Assembly: GCA_020721225.1 (NCBI GenBank)
Contig: DYNE01000005.1
Span: forward strand, 20,431-84,430
From: Pelodictyon luteolum
Lineage (GTDB): Bacteria; Bacteroidota; Chlorobiia; Chlorobiales; Chlorobiaceae
DNA length: 64,000 bases
Reading direction: 5' to 3'
Positions 11,312 through 21,397 of this stretch are shown here, in pieces. The position numbers and the translations under genes are program-made. The notes beneath the pieces were generated by a model. It saw nothing but the letters and a program-made list of their open reading frames with translations, was not told the origin of the DNA and made no database searches. The number at the start of each line of letters is the position of its first letter. The first letter of the stretch is position 1.

Positions 11312-12613
11312 ATGAAAAAGCGCGTCGTCATTATAGGCGGAGGATTTACGGGAATCAATGCAGCAAGAATACTCGGCAATAAAAAGGATATCGATGTCAC
11401 CCTTATCGACAGAAAAAACTATCACCTGTTTCAGCCTCTCCTGTATCAGGTAGCCATGTCGGCTCTTGGCGAAGGCGATATTGCCGCCCCGCTGAGAAAC
11501 ATGGTGGCTAATTTTCATAATATCACGGTATTCAAAGGGATCGCCGAACAGATCGACGCAGAAAACAGGATCGTCAAAACAGATTTCGGCGATATTCCTT
11601 ATGATTACCTGATCCTTGCCTGCGGAGTGAAACATCACTACTTCGGCAACAACCAGTGGGAGGAGTTCGCGCCCGGCCTGAAAACTCTGGCCCAGGCCAA
11701 AGAGATCAGAAGAAGGGTACTCGAAGCCTACGAAGCGGCAGAACGTACCAACGACCCGGTTGAACGCAAGAAACTGCTGACCTTCGTCATTGTCGGAGGC
11801 GGCCCTACCGGTGTCGAGCTTGCCGGTTCGATAGGCGAAATGAGCCGCTATACCCTCTCGAAGCTCTACCGTCAGATAGATCCAAAGCTGACGAGAATCT
11901 TCATCGTCGAGGCAGCTCCGCGAATTCTGGGCTCGTTCGATCCGGAACTGGCAAGCAAAGCGACCCGTTCGCTCGAGAAACTCGGCGTGCAGGTCTGGAC
12001 CAGCAGCATGGTGAGCGACGTCGATGCAAACGGCGTTCAGATCGGCAACGAACGTATCGAAGCGGCAACCGTGCTGTGGGCGGCCGGCGTAACAGCTATC
12101 GATACCGGCAAAGAGATGGGGCTCGAAACCGACCGGATCGGACGCATTATCGTTGAGGAGGATCTGAGCGTTCCGGGATATCCTGACGTTTTCGTCGGAG
12201 GAGATCAAGCCCATTTTTCCCACGGACTCCAGAATCCGCTCCCTGGACTCGCTCCGGTCGCGCTGCAGCAGGGCCGGGCAATTGCAAGGAACATCCTGCT
12301 CGATACTAAAGGAAAGGCGCGAAAAGTTTTTCATTATACCGATAAAGGACAGATGGCCACCATCGGGCGAAACAAGGCAATCGTACAGATCGGAAACATC
12401 CGGTTCGACGGAGCCCCGGCCTGGTTTACCTGGCTTCTGGTGCATATCTACTATCTTGCTACCTTCAAACACCGGATTTTTGTGCTGATGCAGTGGGGAT
12501 GGTCGTACTTCACCTTCGGCTACGGAGCCCGGCTGATTGTCAACCGGGAGTGGCGGTTTTATCCGGATGCTGCCGCTTGTCCGCCAAATAGCGAAAAAGA
12601 AGCGAAAAAATGA
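11312..12613 (+). CDS. Type II NADH dehydrogenase (NDH-2-like)
   Basis: FAD-dependent pyridine nucleotide:quinone oxidoreductase, 433 aa, peripheral on the inner membrane. The FAD motif VVIIGGGFTGINAA opens the protein; the NADH-binding motif VIVGGGPTGVELAG is near residue 160; a second FAD contact, FVGGDQAHFSHG, is near 300. The C-terminal 70 residues contain hydrophobic and aromatic stretches typical of NDH-2 membrane anchoring. It would oxidise NAD(P)H without pumping protons. It is translationally coupled (ATGA overlap) to a small two-TM protein, which may be an anchor or partner. Sulfide:quinone reductase is less likely because the SQR cysteines are absent. Confidence 0.88.
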   Translation: MKKRVVIIGGGFTGINAARILGNKKDIDVTLIDRKNYHLFQPLLYQVAMSALGEGDIAAPLRNMVANFHNITVFKGIAEQIDAENRIVKTDFGDIPYDYLILACGVKHHYFGNNQWEEFAPGLKTLAQAKEIRRRVLEAYEAAERTNDPVERKKLLTFVIVGGGPTGVELAGSIGEMSRYTLSKLYRQIDPKLTRIFIVEAAPRILGSFDPELASKATRSLEKLGVQVWTSSMVSDVDANGVQIGNERIEAATVLWAAGVTAIDTGKEMGLETDRIGRIIVEEDLSVPGYPDVFVGGDQAHFSHGLQNPLPGLAPVALQQGRAIARNILLDTKGKARKVFHYTDKGQMATIGRNKAIVQIGNIRFDGAPAWFTWLLVHIYYLATFKHRIFVLMQWGWSYFTFGYGARLIVNREWRFYPDAAACPPNSEKEAKK

Positions 12614-12822
12614 TTGCCGCCTCCTATTTGAAAACAGCAATTGATCTGCTGCTTTCATCGCTGTTTATCGGTATAGCTATTTATGTCTTTTTTTTCGCAG
12701 GAGCAACGGATCAGAACGCCCGACGAGATCTTGTTCTGTATGCCGCACTGACTGGAGCATATGGCATTTGGAGGCTGATACGGGTTCTGCTGGCAAAAAA
12801 AAATCAGGAAGAAAATGTTTGA
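12610..12822 (+). CDS. Small membrane protein coupled to NDH-2
   Basis: A 70-residue hypothetical protein with two predicted TM helices (about 8-30 and 42-58) and a lysine-rich C-terminus. Its ATG overlaps the NDH-2 stop codon by four bases, which argues for translational coupling and a shared role at the membrane. No family is recognised. Confidence 0.65.
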   Translation: MIAASYLKTAIDLLLSSLFIGIAIYVFFFAGATDQNARRDLVLYAALTGAYGIWRLIRVLLAKKNQEENV

Positions 12823-12957
12823 CTGCAGACTGATTGATCATTATAATCAGTTTCATATGAATTATACGTTCCCACAAAAAAAACAGGGGTTGCCTTTTGT
12901 TTTTTTCTCCGGGAATACGACACTCTTAACATTCGCGAGGGAAATACCCTGAAGAGC

Positions 12958-14157
12958 ATGAAACAACTGCCGATAACACAGGAAACCGAGAAGTCTCTTT
13001 TTTTTCATAACTATGCCCGCCTGCCGATTGCCATCACGCATGGAGAAGGGTGCTGGCTTGTAAGCGACGACGGAACCCGATATCTCGATATGATCGCCGG
13101 TATTGGCGTCAATGCTCTCGGCTACGGCGATGAAAGACTGCTGCAGGCGATCAATACTCAAGCCGCCAGGCTGATCCATGCCTCGAACCTTTTTCTGCTT
13201 CAACCGCAGTTCGACCTGGCCTCAACACTGCTCGACATATCGGGACTATCAAAAGTATTTTTCGCCAACAGCGGTACCGAAGCGATCGAAGCGGCCATCA
13301 AGCTGTCGAGAAAACGGACCGCAATGAAAGGCCACAGCGACAAGAAAGAAATTCTGTCGCTCAGCAACTGCTTTCACGGCAGAACCTATGGCGCGATGTC
13401 GCTGACCGCAAAGGCAAAGTACACTGACGGATTTGATCCGCTGCTCCCTGAAACCGGTATGGTGACCTTCAACGATATCGCTGACCTCGATGCGAAGGTG
13501 TCGGCAAAAACTGCAGCCATCTTCATCGAGGTTGTTCAGGGAGAGGGCGGAATACACTGTATCTCGGAAGCGTTTCTTGCCAGACTGGCGGAACTTCGCC
13601 AGGAGTTCGATTTTCTCATCGTTGCCGATGAAATCCAGGCGGGATGCGGAAGAACCGGCAAGTTTTTCAGTTATATGCACTTCGATATGCAGCCGGATCT
13701 GGTCTGCCTTGCAAAGCCGCTTGGCGGAGGGCTCCCGCTTGCCGCGGTACTGGGCAGCGAAAAAATGGCCGATGTTTTCAGTTACGGCAATCACGGCACC
13801 ACGTTCGGAGGCAACCCGGTCGCCTGTGCGGCAGGGATTGCGATGATCGAGGCGATCCATGCCGACGGACTTATGGAAAAAGCCGTAAAAACCGGCGAGA
13901 TGATAAAGTCCGCCCTGCTGGAGCTTGCTTCACGCCATCCTCAGATCCTCGATATACGCCAGTATGGACTGATGATCGGCATAACGGTCGATAAGGAAGC
14001 AAAGACGTATGTGGAAAAAGCCCTGCAGAAACAGGTGCTTGTCAATGCGACAAGCCAGAATGTCATAAGGCTTCTTCCGCCGCTCTGCATCAGCCAGAAT
14101 GAGGCACAACGCTGTATCACCGTACTCGATGAAATCCTTACCGAAGAAAACAACTGA
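12958..14157 (+). CDS. argD: Acetylornithine aminotransferase
   Basis: Class III PLP-dependent aminotransferase, 399 aa, which makes N-acetylornithine from N-acetylglutamate semialdehyde with glutamate in arginine synthesis. Seen: [20 protein letters not shown] at the N-terminus, [17 protein letters not shown] (phosphate cup), [26 protein letters not shown], and the Schiff-base lysine in [14 protein letters not shown]. Related 4-aminobutyrate or succinylornithine transaminases cannot be excluded, but the length and N-terminal motif fit ArgD. The end overlaps a small membrane-protein gene. Confidence 0.9.
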   Translation: MKQLPITQETEKSLFFHNYARLPIAITHGEGCWLVSDDGTRYLDMIAGIGVNALGYGDERLLQAINTQAARLIHASNLFLLQPQFDLASTLLDISGLSKVFFANSGTEAIEAAIKLSRKRTAMKGHSDKKEILSLSNCFHGRTYGAMSLTAKAKYTDGFDPLLPETGMVTFNDIADLDAKVSAKTAAIFIEVVQGEGGIHCISEAFLARLAELRQEFDFLIVADEIQAGCGRTGKFFSYMHFDMQPDLVCLAKPLGGGLPLAAVLGSEKMADVFSYGNHGTTFGGNPVACAAGIAMIEAIHADGLMEKAVKTGEMIKSALLELASRHPQILDIRQYGLMIGITVDKEAKTYVEKALQKQVLVNATSQNVIRLLPPLCISQNEAQRCITVLDEILTEENN

Positions 14158-14377
14158 AAAACCGAAGGGCAAACCGTCCATAATGCCCCTCAGCGCAATC
14201 AATTACATCATGATTGCCTGCGGGGTGGGGGTTATCGCAATGAGCTATCTGGCCATGTACCTTGAGCGGGATGTCGACGGCTTTTTTTCGCTCTACATCA
14301 GTCCGCTCGCGCTGGTTGCCGCATATGCCTGGATTGTTTTTGCCGTTCTGTACCGCAGAAAAAAAGAAGCCTCGTAA
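14129..14377 (+). CDS. Small two-TM protein, DUF3098-like
   Basis: Hypothetical protein of about 82 aa with a lysine-rich N-terminus and two TM helices (about 20-42 and 55-74), ending YRRKKEAS. The pattern (basic tail, then [19 protein letters not shown]) recalls the DUF3098 family of Bacteroidetes/Chlorobi, but this is a by-eye match. The start at 14129 overlaps argD by 29 bases; the ATG at 14183 is a shorter alternative. No function is assigned. Confidence 0.55.
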   Translation: MKSLPKKTTEKPKGKPSIMPLSAINYIMIACGVGVIAMSYLAMYLERDVDGFFSLYISPLALVAAYAWIVFAVLYRRKKEAS

Positions 14378-14483
14378 CTCTGCTCTTGATACCTGAAGAT
14401 TCCGTCCGCCGTACGGGTTTTCGGAAAAACACGCGGAACAATAGGGCGCCAGCCCTTTATCAGCTTATTTACCGGGAAAAAGT

Positions 14484-15197
14484 ATGGAGCAGTATGCAAG
14501 GGAATTTTATGCGAACAGGCACGAGCGTACCGTTCATTCGGCAGATACCATTCTTTCCATTCTTCTGAAGCATATTCCTGCAGTTCATTCTGCCGTAGAC
14601 ATCGGATGCGGTGTGGGCACCTGGCTTTCGGTGCTCAGGAAAAAAGGCGTAAAGAAAATATTGGGGGTTGACGGGAGCTGGGTCGACATGACTCTCCTCG
14701 AAATCCCCAGGAATTCGTTCCTGCAGGCCGACCTGCAGCACTCGACGCTGCGACTCCCGGAGACCTATGATCTTGCCATCTCTCTGGAAGTAGCCGAACA
14801 CCTGCCGGAAGCTTCCGCGAAGGCATTCGTCGCGTCCCTGACATCGCTCTCCCGGCAGGTGCTCTTTTCGGCGGCAATTCCCTTTCAGGGCGGCACAGGT
14901 CACGTTAACGAGCAATGGCCGGAGTACTGGGCCGAACTTTTCGATGAAAGAGGTTATGGGGTTCATGATGTGATCAGGCCAAAAATCTGGATGGACAGCG
15001 GCATCCCTTTCTGGTACAGACAGAATACGCTGCTCTTTTCAAAACGGGATGACTCAAAAATATTTCAGCAGGCTTCCTGTAATGATACAAGACCTTCGAC
15101 TCCCCTGAATCTCGTCCATCCCGACCTCTATCTCGTTCGGCTTGCAGCCGGAGCGGCAGATGAAGTCAATCGAGCTGAAACCGTATCGGGACGGTAA
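14484..15197 (+). CDS. Class I SAM-dependent methyltransferase
   Basis: A 237-residue putative methyltransferase. Motif I is [11 protein letters not shown] near residue 38; an acidic ribose contact GVDGSW follows; the post-motif [13 protein letters not shown] near 95 is typical of class I enzymes. No membrane segment or signal peptide is seen, and the substrate is unknown. The 3' end overlaps the tonB gene on the opposite strand by about 30 bases (convergent). Confidence 0.8.
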   Translation: MEQYAREFYANRHERTVHSADTILSILLKHIPAVHSAVDIGCGVGTWLSVLRKKGVKKILGVDGSWVDMTLLEIPRNSFLQADLQHSTLRLPETYDLAISLEVAEHLPEASAKAFVASLTSLSRQVLFSAAIPFQGGTGHVNEQWPEYWAELFDERGYGVHDVIRPKIWMDSGIPFWYRQNTLLFSKRDDSKIFQQASCNDTRPSTPLNLVHPDLYLVRLAAGAADEVNRAETVSGR

Positions 15198-15981
15198 ACC
15201 AGACCTTGATCGGGCTGCCGTTCTGAATGCCCGGGTAGTATTTCGATTCCATCACCGATTTGATGGCGACGGCATCAAATATATTGCAGTCCGCCGGCAC
15301 ACGCTTCATGACCTTGGCTTTTATCGCCCGGCCGTCCTCCCCTATGAGCACGCTTACGAAAACCTTTCCTTCAATTCCCGCGGTTCGGGCCATTTCAGGA
15401 TAGGCGGGTTTTTTCTGGTCGAGAAAGCCAGGCATTTTTTCGCATGGAACAAACATGGGAACATCGTCACTTGCCGATGCTCCGCCGCCCTCTCCTGAAC
15501 CGGCACCTGATGCCTGGGACTGTATGGCCTGCTTGATCTCCTTCTGTGTTGCAAGTGTCTGTTCTGGCGGAGCATTGGCTTCCTTGACGCTCTTGATTTT
15601 TCCGACGTTGGGAATCGTCGGCACAACCGAAGCCGGACGGACAACAGAAGGCTCGGGTGCGGCCAGAGGCGGAGGAGGCGGAAGCTGCGTCACACTGGTT
15701 ACAACCTCATAACACTCCACCATCGGTTCGTCGTCCTTGCCGGCAAAGCCTGCAAGAGAAAGAATGGAGTGCCAGTTCGCACTCACGAGCCAGAAAAGTC
15801 CGAGCAGCACAATGGCAGTAATGACTCCATGCGAAAGGAAAAGATGAGCCTGTCTGCGAAGCGTAAGGTTGCCGTAATCGATCTGGCGAAGTCTGTCGGT
15901 GTCGAGAAACTCTTCGACAAACGACCACGTGGTCGCCTTTTTAGTGGCTTCCCGATGAATGTTATCAAGTTTTGAAGACAC
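15166..15981 (-). CDS. tonB: TonB-family energy transducer
   Basis: Periplasm-spanning protein that carries proton-motive energy from ExbB/ExbD to outer-membrane receptors. There is an unusually long cytoplasmic N-terminus (about 50 aa), one TM helix (about 52-72), a proline-rich stretch ([15 protein letters not shown]), then a TonB C-terminal domain with [20 protein letters not shown] near 200 and the [19 protein letters not shown] ending. The open frame begins with TTG at 16017, but a GTG at 15981 has AAGGAG ten bases upstream and is preferred; no ATG precedes the TM helix. Last gene of the exbB-exbD-exbD-tonB operon. Confidence 0.88.
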   Translation of the reverse strand: MSSKLDNIHREATKKATTWSFVEEFLDTDRLRQIDYGNLTLRRQAHLFLSHGVITAIVLLGLFWLVSANWHSILSLAGFAGKDDEPMVECYEVVTSVTQLPPPPPLAAPEPSVVRPASVVPTIPNVGKIKSVKEANAPPEQTLATQKEIKQAIQSQASGAGSGEGGGASASDDVPMFVPCEKMPGFLDQKKPAYPEMARTAGIEGKVFVSVLIGEDGRAIKAKVMKRVPADCNIFDAVAIKSVMESKYYPGIQNGSPIKVWFTVPIRFQLD

Positions 15982-16013
15982 CTGCTCGTCACTCCTTTGC
16001 TGTTGCCGAACGG

Positions 16014-16538
16014 TCAAACAGCCCTTTTAATTTCAGCTTCATCCTGATCGGTATAGTCATCGAGACTGAAACGGTCGATTTTCATCAGGTTCAGTTCATC
16101 GATCAGGTCAACAAGATTCCTGTATTTCGCCTTTTCGCTGATTTTGACAACGATCACCATTTTTTTGTTTGCCATACTCTCTTTCCTGAGAAGTGAACGC
16201 AACTCACCGCTCAGGGCAAGCCGGTTTGCATCTCCGGAATCATAGAGGGCTATACGGCGCGGTATCTGTTCGCCCAGCGAACAGTAAGCCATACCGTCGC
16301 CGGCGAGACGGACAATCATGACATTGGTCTCGGAAACCTTTACCTCTCCGGTATCCGGAGGGATGTTGATCTCCATGGTATTCGATTTGGCAAACGTCGT
16401 CGTCAGCATGAAAAAGGTCAACAGCAGAAATGCCACGTCCACCATTGGCGTCATATCAAGATGAAAACCGATTCTTTTCTGCCGCTTTCTTCCTTTTTTG
16501 GCGGATCGGTTACCGTTCGGAGAGTCAACCATTCCCAT
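16014..16538 (-). CDS. exbD: ExbD/TolR-family protein (second copy)
   Basis: A 174-residue biopolymer transport protein. The basic N-terminus ([19 protein letters not shown]) leads to a single TM helix (about 27-48) carrying the conserved Asp of the proton path; the rest is periplasmic. The start is well supported: GGGAGGT sits nine bases before the ATG. It follows the first exbD with a two-base gap. Having two ExbD paralogues suggests a hetero-oligomeric energiser. Confidence 0.9.
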   Translation of the reverse strand: MGMVDSPNGNRSAKKGRKRQKRIGFHLDMTPMVDVAFLLLTFFMLTTTFAKSNTMEINIPPDTGEVKVSETNVMIVRLAGDGMAYCSLGEQIPRRIALYDSGDANRLALSGELRSLLRKESMANKKMVIVVKISEKAKYRNLVDLIDELNLMKIDRFSLDDYTDQDEAEIKRAV

Positions 16539-16540
16539 TG

Positions 16541-17074
16541 TCAGCGGACCTCCCTTTCCAGCATGGTTATAAGATTGAAGGTCAGAAGGTTTGCTTTCTT
16601 GTAAACCTTTATTACATGATCGACTGCCGCATAATCAGCATCAGCGTCCGCACGAATGACCGGACGGAGCTTCTGGTCGGCAAACCGCGCCATGACGACA
16701 AATTTATCGAGTTCGTCCCGGCCGACCCTGAAACTCTCGGTAAGCCTGAAACTTCTGAGCGAATCACTGACCGCGGTCGGAGTAAGACCCGCAGCCTGCA
16801 ACTTGGGCTTGACTACCGAATTGAAAATCTTTTCCCGTGACTGCTGCGAGGAAACACCCATCAAAAACGTATTGTCTCCGCTTACCGTTACCGTAAGCAC
16901 GTCGGATTCAGGAAGCTTCAGCTCCGAGTGGGAAGAGGGCAGATCTATCTGAACCACTTCAGGAGGACGAAATTTGGTGGTCAGCATGAAAAAAGTGAGC
17001 AGGAGAAATGCCACATCCACCATCGGCGTCATATCGATCCGGAAACCGACTCTCTTGGCCTTGATTCTCGACAT
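16541..17074 (-). CDS. exbD: ExbD/TolR-family protein (first copy)
   Basis: A 177-residue ExbD/TolR-type protein with N-terminal [16 protein letters not shown], one TM helix (about 16-36) with the essential Asp, and a periplasmic domain of about 140 aa. It is second in the operon, five bases after exbB. The TM region is nearly identical to that of the downstream paralogue, while the periplasmic domains differ, so the two copies are probably specialised. Confidence 0.9.
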   Translation of the reverse strand: MSRIKAKRVGFRIDMTPMVDVAFLLLTFFMLTTKFRPPEVVQIDLPSSHSELKLPESDVLTVTVSGDNTFLMGVSSQQSREKIFNSVVKPKLQAAGLTPTAVSDSLRSFRLTESFRVGRDELDKFVVMARFADQKLRPVIRADADADYAAVDHVIKVYKKANLLTFNLITMLEREVR

Positions 17075-17079
17075 GGATG

Positions 17080-17826
17080 TTACTGTGTTTTACCGGTTCC
17101 AAGGGTCTGGATTATGTAGAAGGCCGCTTCGTCGATCATATAGTTGAAATGGTCGACTTTGTTGGTGAACACGTTGTAGGTAACGATGCCCATGATTCCA
17201 CCCACAATACCGAGCGCGGTATTGAAGAGCGCTTCGGAGATACCCATCGAAAGCTGTACGGCATCGGGTGCTCCGCTTGTAGCCATGGCGGCAAAAGCAC
17301 GAATCATGCCGAGCGTGGTGCCAAGAAGACCAACCATGGTCGAGATCGATGCGATGGTCGAGATAGCCACAAGATTTTTCTCGAGGAGTGGTATCTCCAT
17401 AACCGTGGCCTCTTCCACCGCTTTTTCCATTTCGCTGATCTTCTTGTCACGGTCGGTGACGTTCATGCTCACCATTTTCCTGTACCGGTCGAGCACGGCG
17501 CGAAGCACGGCCGAGAGCGAACTCTGATGGTCGTCGCATTTCGCAATCGCTTCGTCAATGGAGCCATTCTCGATATCCTGCTTCAGGCTCTGCACAAACT
17601 GGGGAATGTTTCCTTTACCGGAAGCTTTGTTCAGCGCGATGATGCGCTCGACAATATAGGCAATCACCATCATAATGAGCGCCATCAGCACCGATACTAC
17701 CGGACCACCTTTCCATACGGCATGAAACATCGATTCCGGAGGCGTTGTGCCCATCCAGGCATAGAAACCCAGAGAAACGGCGTAGGTCACAATGATAAGC
17801 AGACCCGTAAAAAAACCCTGTTTCAT
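17080..17826 (-). CDS. exbB: ExbB/TolQ/MotA-type proton channel
   Basis: A 248-residue inner-membrane protein with three TM segments (about 6-24, 38-58, and a long pair around 140-215) in the usual ExbB/TolQ layout. The conserved stretch VAISTIASISTMVGLLGTT lies near residue 135, followed by NTALGIVGGIMGIV. With the ExbD pair it forms the proton-driven motor for TonB. First gene of the operon. Confidence 0.9.
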   Translation of the reverse strand: MKQGFFTGLLIIVTYAVSLGFYAWMGTTPPESMFHAVWKGGPVVSVLMALIMMVIAYIVERIIALNKASGKGNIPQFVQSLKQDIENGSIDEAIAKCDDHQSSLSAVLRAVLDRYRKMVSMNVTDRDKKISEMEKAVEEATVMEIPLLEKNLVAISTIASISTMVGLLGTTLGMIRAFAAMATSGAPDAVQLSMGISEALFNTALGIVGGIMGIVTYNVFTNKVDHFNYMIDEAAFYIIQTLGTGKTQ

Positions 17827-18059
17827 ATGATTACATGATAATTGATGATGACCTTTCCGTTAAACAATGGCTACTAAACCGTAAATAATGACTTCTTTTT
17901 GAAAATTACAACAAATACTCTTGCAAATACCCCGGATAAATGATTGTTAACCAGGGAATGGAAAACAGAGGCAGAGAGTACCGCTCTTGATTATTGGTGA
18001 TTTTCGATTATCTACAAGAATGACAAGAAGGAGCCGTGATAACAGAGAACCGTAGAGAA

Positions 18060-19958
18060 ATGATTCCACAAAGCGTTATTGATGATATCCGTCAGCGAGT
18101 CGACATTGTCGACGTCATTTCGGATTATGTCAAACTGCAGCCGTCCGGTCGCAACTTCAAGGCTCTCTCTCCGTTCACCGAAGAAAAAACACCCTCCTTC
18201 GTTGTTTCGCCGGACAAACAGATCTACAAGTGTTTTTCGACGGGCAAGGGCGGCAATGTGTTTTCGTTTATAATGGAAATGGAACGGGTACAGTTTCCCG
18301 AAGCGGTGGAACTCGCTGCCAAACGTGCGGGCGTCGATATCAGCCGGTTCGCGGCAAAAGAGAAAGGGGCTGGTCATGAAGAGGACAGCAGAACAGCGAC
18401 ACTGCGATGGGCGGCCCGACTGTTTCACCATACCCTTATGGACGAGTCCGGAAAAAAAGGGCTTGCTTACCTTGCCGCAGAGCGGGGACTTACAGCGCAA
18501 ACCATAACATCGTTCGGACTGGGCTATGCCCCGGAATCGTGGGAGCACCTGCTTGGCGAAGCGCAACGGGCAGGCATTGCGGAGAAGCAGCTTGCCGAAC
18601 TCGGCCTCGTCACGGCAAACCGGCAACGGAACTCCGTGTACGATGCATTCCGAAACAGAGTCATTTTTCCCATATTTTCCGTTGGCGGCCAGGTCGTCGG
18701 TTTTGGAGGCCGAACACTGCGCAACGATCCCGATACGCCGAAGTATCTGAACTCTCCGGAAAGCAGCATGTTTGAAAAATCGAAACTGCTTTACGGCCTT
18801 CATGCAGCAAAACAGGAGATCCGGAAAACGGAAACCGCAATTCTTGTGGAAGGCTATATGGATGTACTTGCCCTGCATCAGGCGGGAATCTCCAATGCCG
18901 TCGCATCGTGCGGCACCTCACTGACCCGTCACCAGGCTAAAATCATGCAGCGATACACCTCGAGGGTACTGTTTATCTATGATGCCGATCCAGCCGGAAG
19001 AAAATCCATGATGAGCGGCATCGACATCCTGCTTTCGGAAGGAATCGTTCCGTTCGTCGTCATGCTGCCTCACGGCGATGATCCGGACAGTTTCGTCCGG
19101 CGTGAAGGCCGTGAGGCTTTTATACGATATACCGAAGAAAACCGTCTCGCTTTTCTCGATTTTCAAATCCGTTTTTTCACGGAATCAGGTGATTTCGATC
19201 AGCCGGACACCAAAGCTAAAGCCATCAGCGCGATGGGCCGAACCATCGCCCTCATTCCGGACCGGGTACGACGGGAACTCTATATGCAGGAGCTTTCGGG
19301 AAAACTCTCCATCAGCATGCGGGCACTCCGCGAATCCGCAGGAAAAGAGAGGGCAGTAAAGGAACGATATACTTCGAAAGAAGAGCGTACCGTAACAGCA
19401 CAATTCAGAACTCAGGATACGCGTGCGAGGGTTACCATACTGGAAAAAACCTTTCTGAAAGCCCTGCTGGAAAGCGCACTGTATGGAAACGGCGTCATTG
19501 AATTCGCCGCATCGCACGAGGAGATGCTGGAACTGCCGCATCCGGCAGCCAGGGAGATCCTTGCCCATATGATCGAAAGGTACCGCAACGGTTCGGGCGA
19601 TCCCGATGAACGGATCGATGTGGTAACGGAAATCAGCCGGTTCAAATCAACGGATGCCAGAGATCTTGCTTCCGGGCTTCTCATCGACCAACCGGTAAGC
19701 AGCAGATGGCATGAGCAGTCGAATGCCGAAAAGGAGCATGCCAGGCGGTGCCTGACGGCATTTCTCGATGCGTTTAAAAACATCATCCTTGAACCGCTTA
19801 TCCGGCGAAAAGAAACGGTTACCGAAAAGCTGCGCCGTGAGGAAGACAACAATAGAGCCCTCGAACTGCAGAAAGAGATAATAGAAATCAACGCAACCAT
19901 CAAAAAAACATCGGGCGATCTGGGAGCCATGATCGCCGGAATTCTCGAAGAGCGCTGA
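18060..19958 (+). CDS. dnaG: DNA primase lacking most zinc ligands
   Basis: Bacterial primase (632 aa from the chosen ATG) that makes RNA primers at the replication fork. The N-terminal CHC2-type domain is followed by the RNA polymerase/Toprim core with VEGYMDVLALHQAG near 260 and YDADPAGRKSM near 310. In the zinc ribbon only one of the four usual ligands (C40, H43, C61, C64 in E. coli) is kept: the first pair is replaced in LSPFTEEKTPSF (S37, T40), and the second reads YKCFSTGKGG (C58 kept, T61). A similar loss is known to me in some Bacteroidetes/Chlorobi DnaG proteins. A GTG at 18036 is an alternative start; an AAGGAG lies just before it, but too close. Confidence 0.93.
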   Translation: MIPQSVIDDIRQRVDIVDVISDYVKLQPSGRNFKALSPFTEEKTPSFVVSPDKQIYKCFSTGKGGNVFSFIMEMERVQFPEAVELAAKRAGVDISRFAAKEKGAGHEEDSRTATLRWAARLFHHTLMDESGKKGLAYLAAERGLTAQTITSFGLGYAPESWEHLLGEAQRAGIAEKQLAELGLVTANRQRNSVYDAFRNRVIFPIFSVGGQVVGFGGRTLRNDPDTPKYLNSPESSMFEKSKLLYGLHAAKQEIRKTETAILVEGYMDVLALHQAGISNAVASCGTSLTRHQAKIMQRYTSRVLFIYDADPAGRKSMMSGIDILLSEGIVPFVVMLPHGDDPDSFVRREGREAFIRYTEENRLAFLDFQIRFFTESGDFDQPDTKAKAISAMGRTIALIPDRVRRELYMQELSGKLSISMRALRESAGKERAVKERYTSKEERTVTAQFRTQDTRARVTILEKTFLKALLESALYGNGVIEFAASHEEMLELPHPAAREILAHMIERYRNGSGDPDERIDVVTEISRFKSTDARDLASGLLIDQPVSSRWHEQSNAEKEHARRCLTAFLDAFKNIILEPLIRRKETVTEKLRREEDNNRALELQKEIIEINATIKKTSGDLGAMIAGILEER

Positions 19959-19984
19959 GTGAACGCGCAGTGGTGCGGCACGAA

Positions 19985-20013
19985 AAGAAAAAGCCGCCCC
20001 GAAAGACGGCTGT
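19985..20013 (-). terminator. Terminator after glyA
   Basis: On the minus strand AGCCGTC / GGCGGCT forms a short hairpin followed by TTTTTC. It lies between the convergent ends of dnaG and glyA and is oriented for glyA. Confidence 0.7.
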
Positions 20014-20042
20014 TTCACGACAAAGAACCCCACATACCCCGA

Positions 20043-21368
20043 TCAGGGGTTTACGCCGTATCCTTCAAGCGGATAAGCTAAACAGAGCTCCCTGATTTCA
20101 TGCCGTACAGTACGGCATATATCTTCTATTCCGACGGAATCGGCCGATGAAATAACCCGATCAATCAGACCGGCGACCGTCCGGCTGTCGTTTTCGGTCA
20201 TCCCGCGAGTGGTCATGGCCGCAGTACCGATCCTGATACCGCTGGTTACGAAAGGCGATTTATCGTCAAACGGAACCATATTCTTGTTAACCGTTATGCC
20301 TGCCTCGTGCAGCAGATTTTCCGCCACCTTGCCGTTAACCTCCTTGTTGCGCAGATCGAGCAGCATGAGATGGTTTTTGGTACCTCCACTGACGATATTA
20401 TAGCCGAGACCGGCAAAACTTTCGGCCATTGCTGCGGCATTTTTTCTGACCTGCACGGCATACTCCCTGAATGCCGGCTGCAGCGCCTCACCGAAGGCAA
20501 CGGCCTTTCCCGCTATGATGTGCATGAGCGGACCGCCCTGAATACCCGGCATCACTTCGGCATCCATAACCTCCGACATCATTTTAACCCTCGATCCGGT
20601 TTTGGTCTTGATGGTAATGCCGAGAGGGTTTTCAAAGTCGCTGCCCATCATGATCATGCCGCCTCTGGGACCGCGGAGCGTCTTGTGGGTGGTCGTGGTA
20701 ACGAAATGACAGTGCGGCATGGGGTCGCTGAGCAGTCCGGCGGCAATCAGACCTGCAGGATGGGCAATATCGGCCATCAGAAGCGCACCGACCTTGTCGG
20801 CAACATCCCTGAATGCCTTGAAATCAAACCCCTGCGAGTAGGCGCTCGCACCGCAGATGATGAGTTTTGGGCGAACCTCAAGCGCCAGCTCTTCGACGCG
20901 GTTCATGTCGATGCAGCCGGTCTCGCGATCGACTCCGTAGGAGTGAGCATCAAAAAGCTGTCCTGAAAAGTTCACCGGGCTCCCGTGGGTAAGATGACCT
21001 CCATGCGAGAGATCGAGGCCCATAATGCGGTCACCCGGCTTGAGCACCGAAAAAAGCACCGCCATGTTGGCGCTCGAACCGGAATGCGGCTGAACGTTTA
21101 CATACTGGCAGCCGAAAAGTTTTTTTGCACGGTCGCGGGCAAGATTTTCAGCAATATCGACAAACTCGCACCCGCCGTAATAGCGCTTTCCGGGATAACC
21201 CTCGGCATATTTATTGGTCATAAGCGAGCCGCAGGCCTGCATGACAGCCCGGCTGGTGAAGTTTTCAGATGCAATAAGTTCGAGGGTTTCCGTCTGTCGC
21301 AGCGTCTCGCCGGCAATTGCCTCGAAAACCTCTTTATCCTGCATCTTAAGGATTTGGGTATCCATCAT
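20043..21368 (-). CDS. glyA: Serine hydroxymethyltransferase
   Basis: PLP enzyme (441 aa) converting serine and tetrahydrofolate to glycine and methylene-THF, the main one-carbon source. Seen: [12 protein letters not shown] and [13 protein letters not shown] near the N-terminus, [25 protein letters not shown], and the PLP lysine in [15 protein letters not shown] near 230. A Shine-Dalgarno (AAGGA) nine bases before the first of two adjacent ATGs supports the start at 21368. It sits 29 bases downstream of ribBA on the same strand and may share its transcript. Confidence 0.97.
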   Translation of the reverse strand: MMDTQILKMQDKEVFEAIAGETLRQTETLELIASENFTSRAVMQACGSLMTNKYAEGYPGKRYYGGCEFVDIAENLARDRAKKLFGCQYVNVQPHSGSSANMAVLFSVLKPGDRIMGLDLSHGGHLTHGSPVNFSGQLFDAHSYGVDRETGCIDMNRVEELALEVRPKLIICGASAYSQGFDFKAFRDVADKVGALLMADIAHPAGLIAAGLLSDPMPHCHFVTTTTHKTLRGPRGGMIMMGSDFENPLGITIKTKTGSRVKMMSEVMDAEVMPGIQGGPLMHIIAGKAVAFGEALQPAFREYAVQVRKNAAAMAESFAGLGYNIVSGGTKNHLMLLDLRNKEVNGKVAENLLHEAGITVNKNMVPFDDKSPFVTSGIRIGTAAMTTRGMTENDSRTVAGLIDRVISSADSVGIEDICRTVRHEIRELCLAYPLEGYGVNP

Positions 21369-21397
21369 GGTATCGGTTCCTTTTTCTTTCGGATAGT

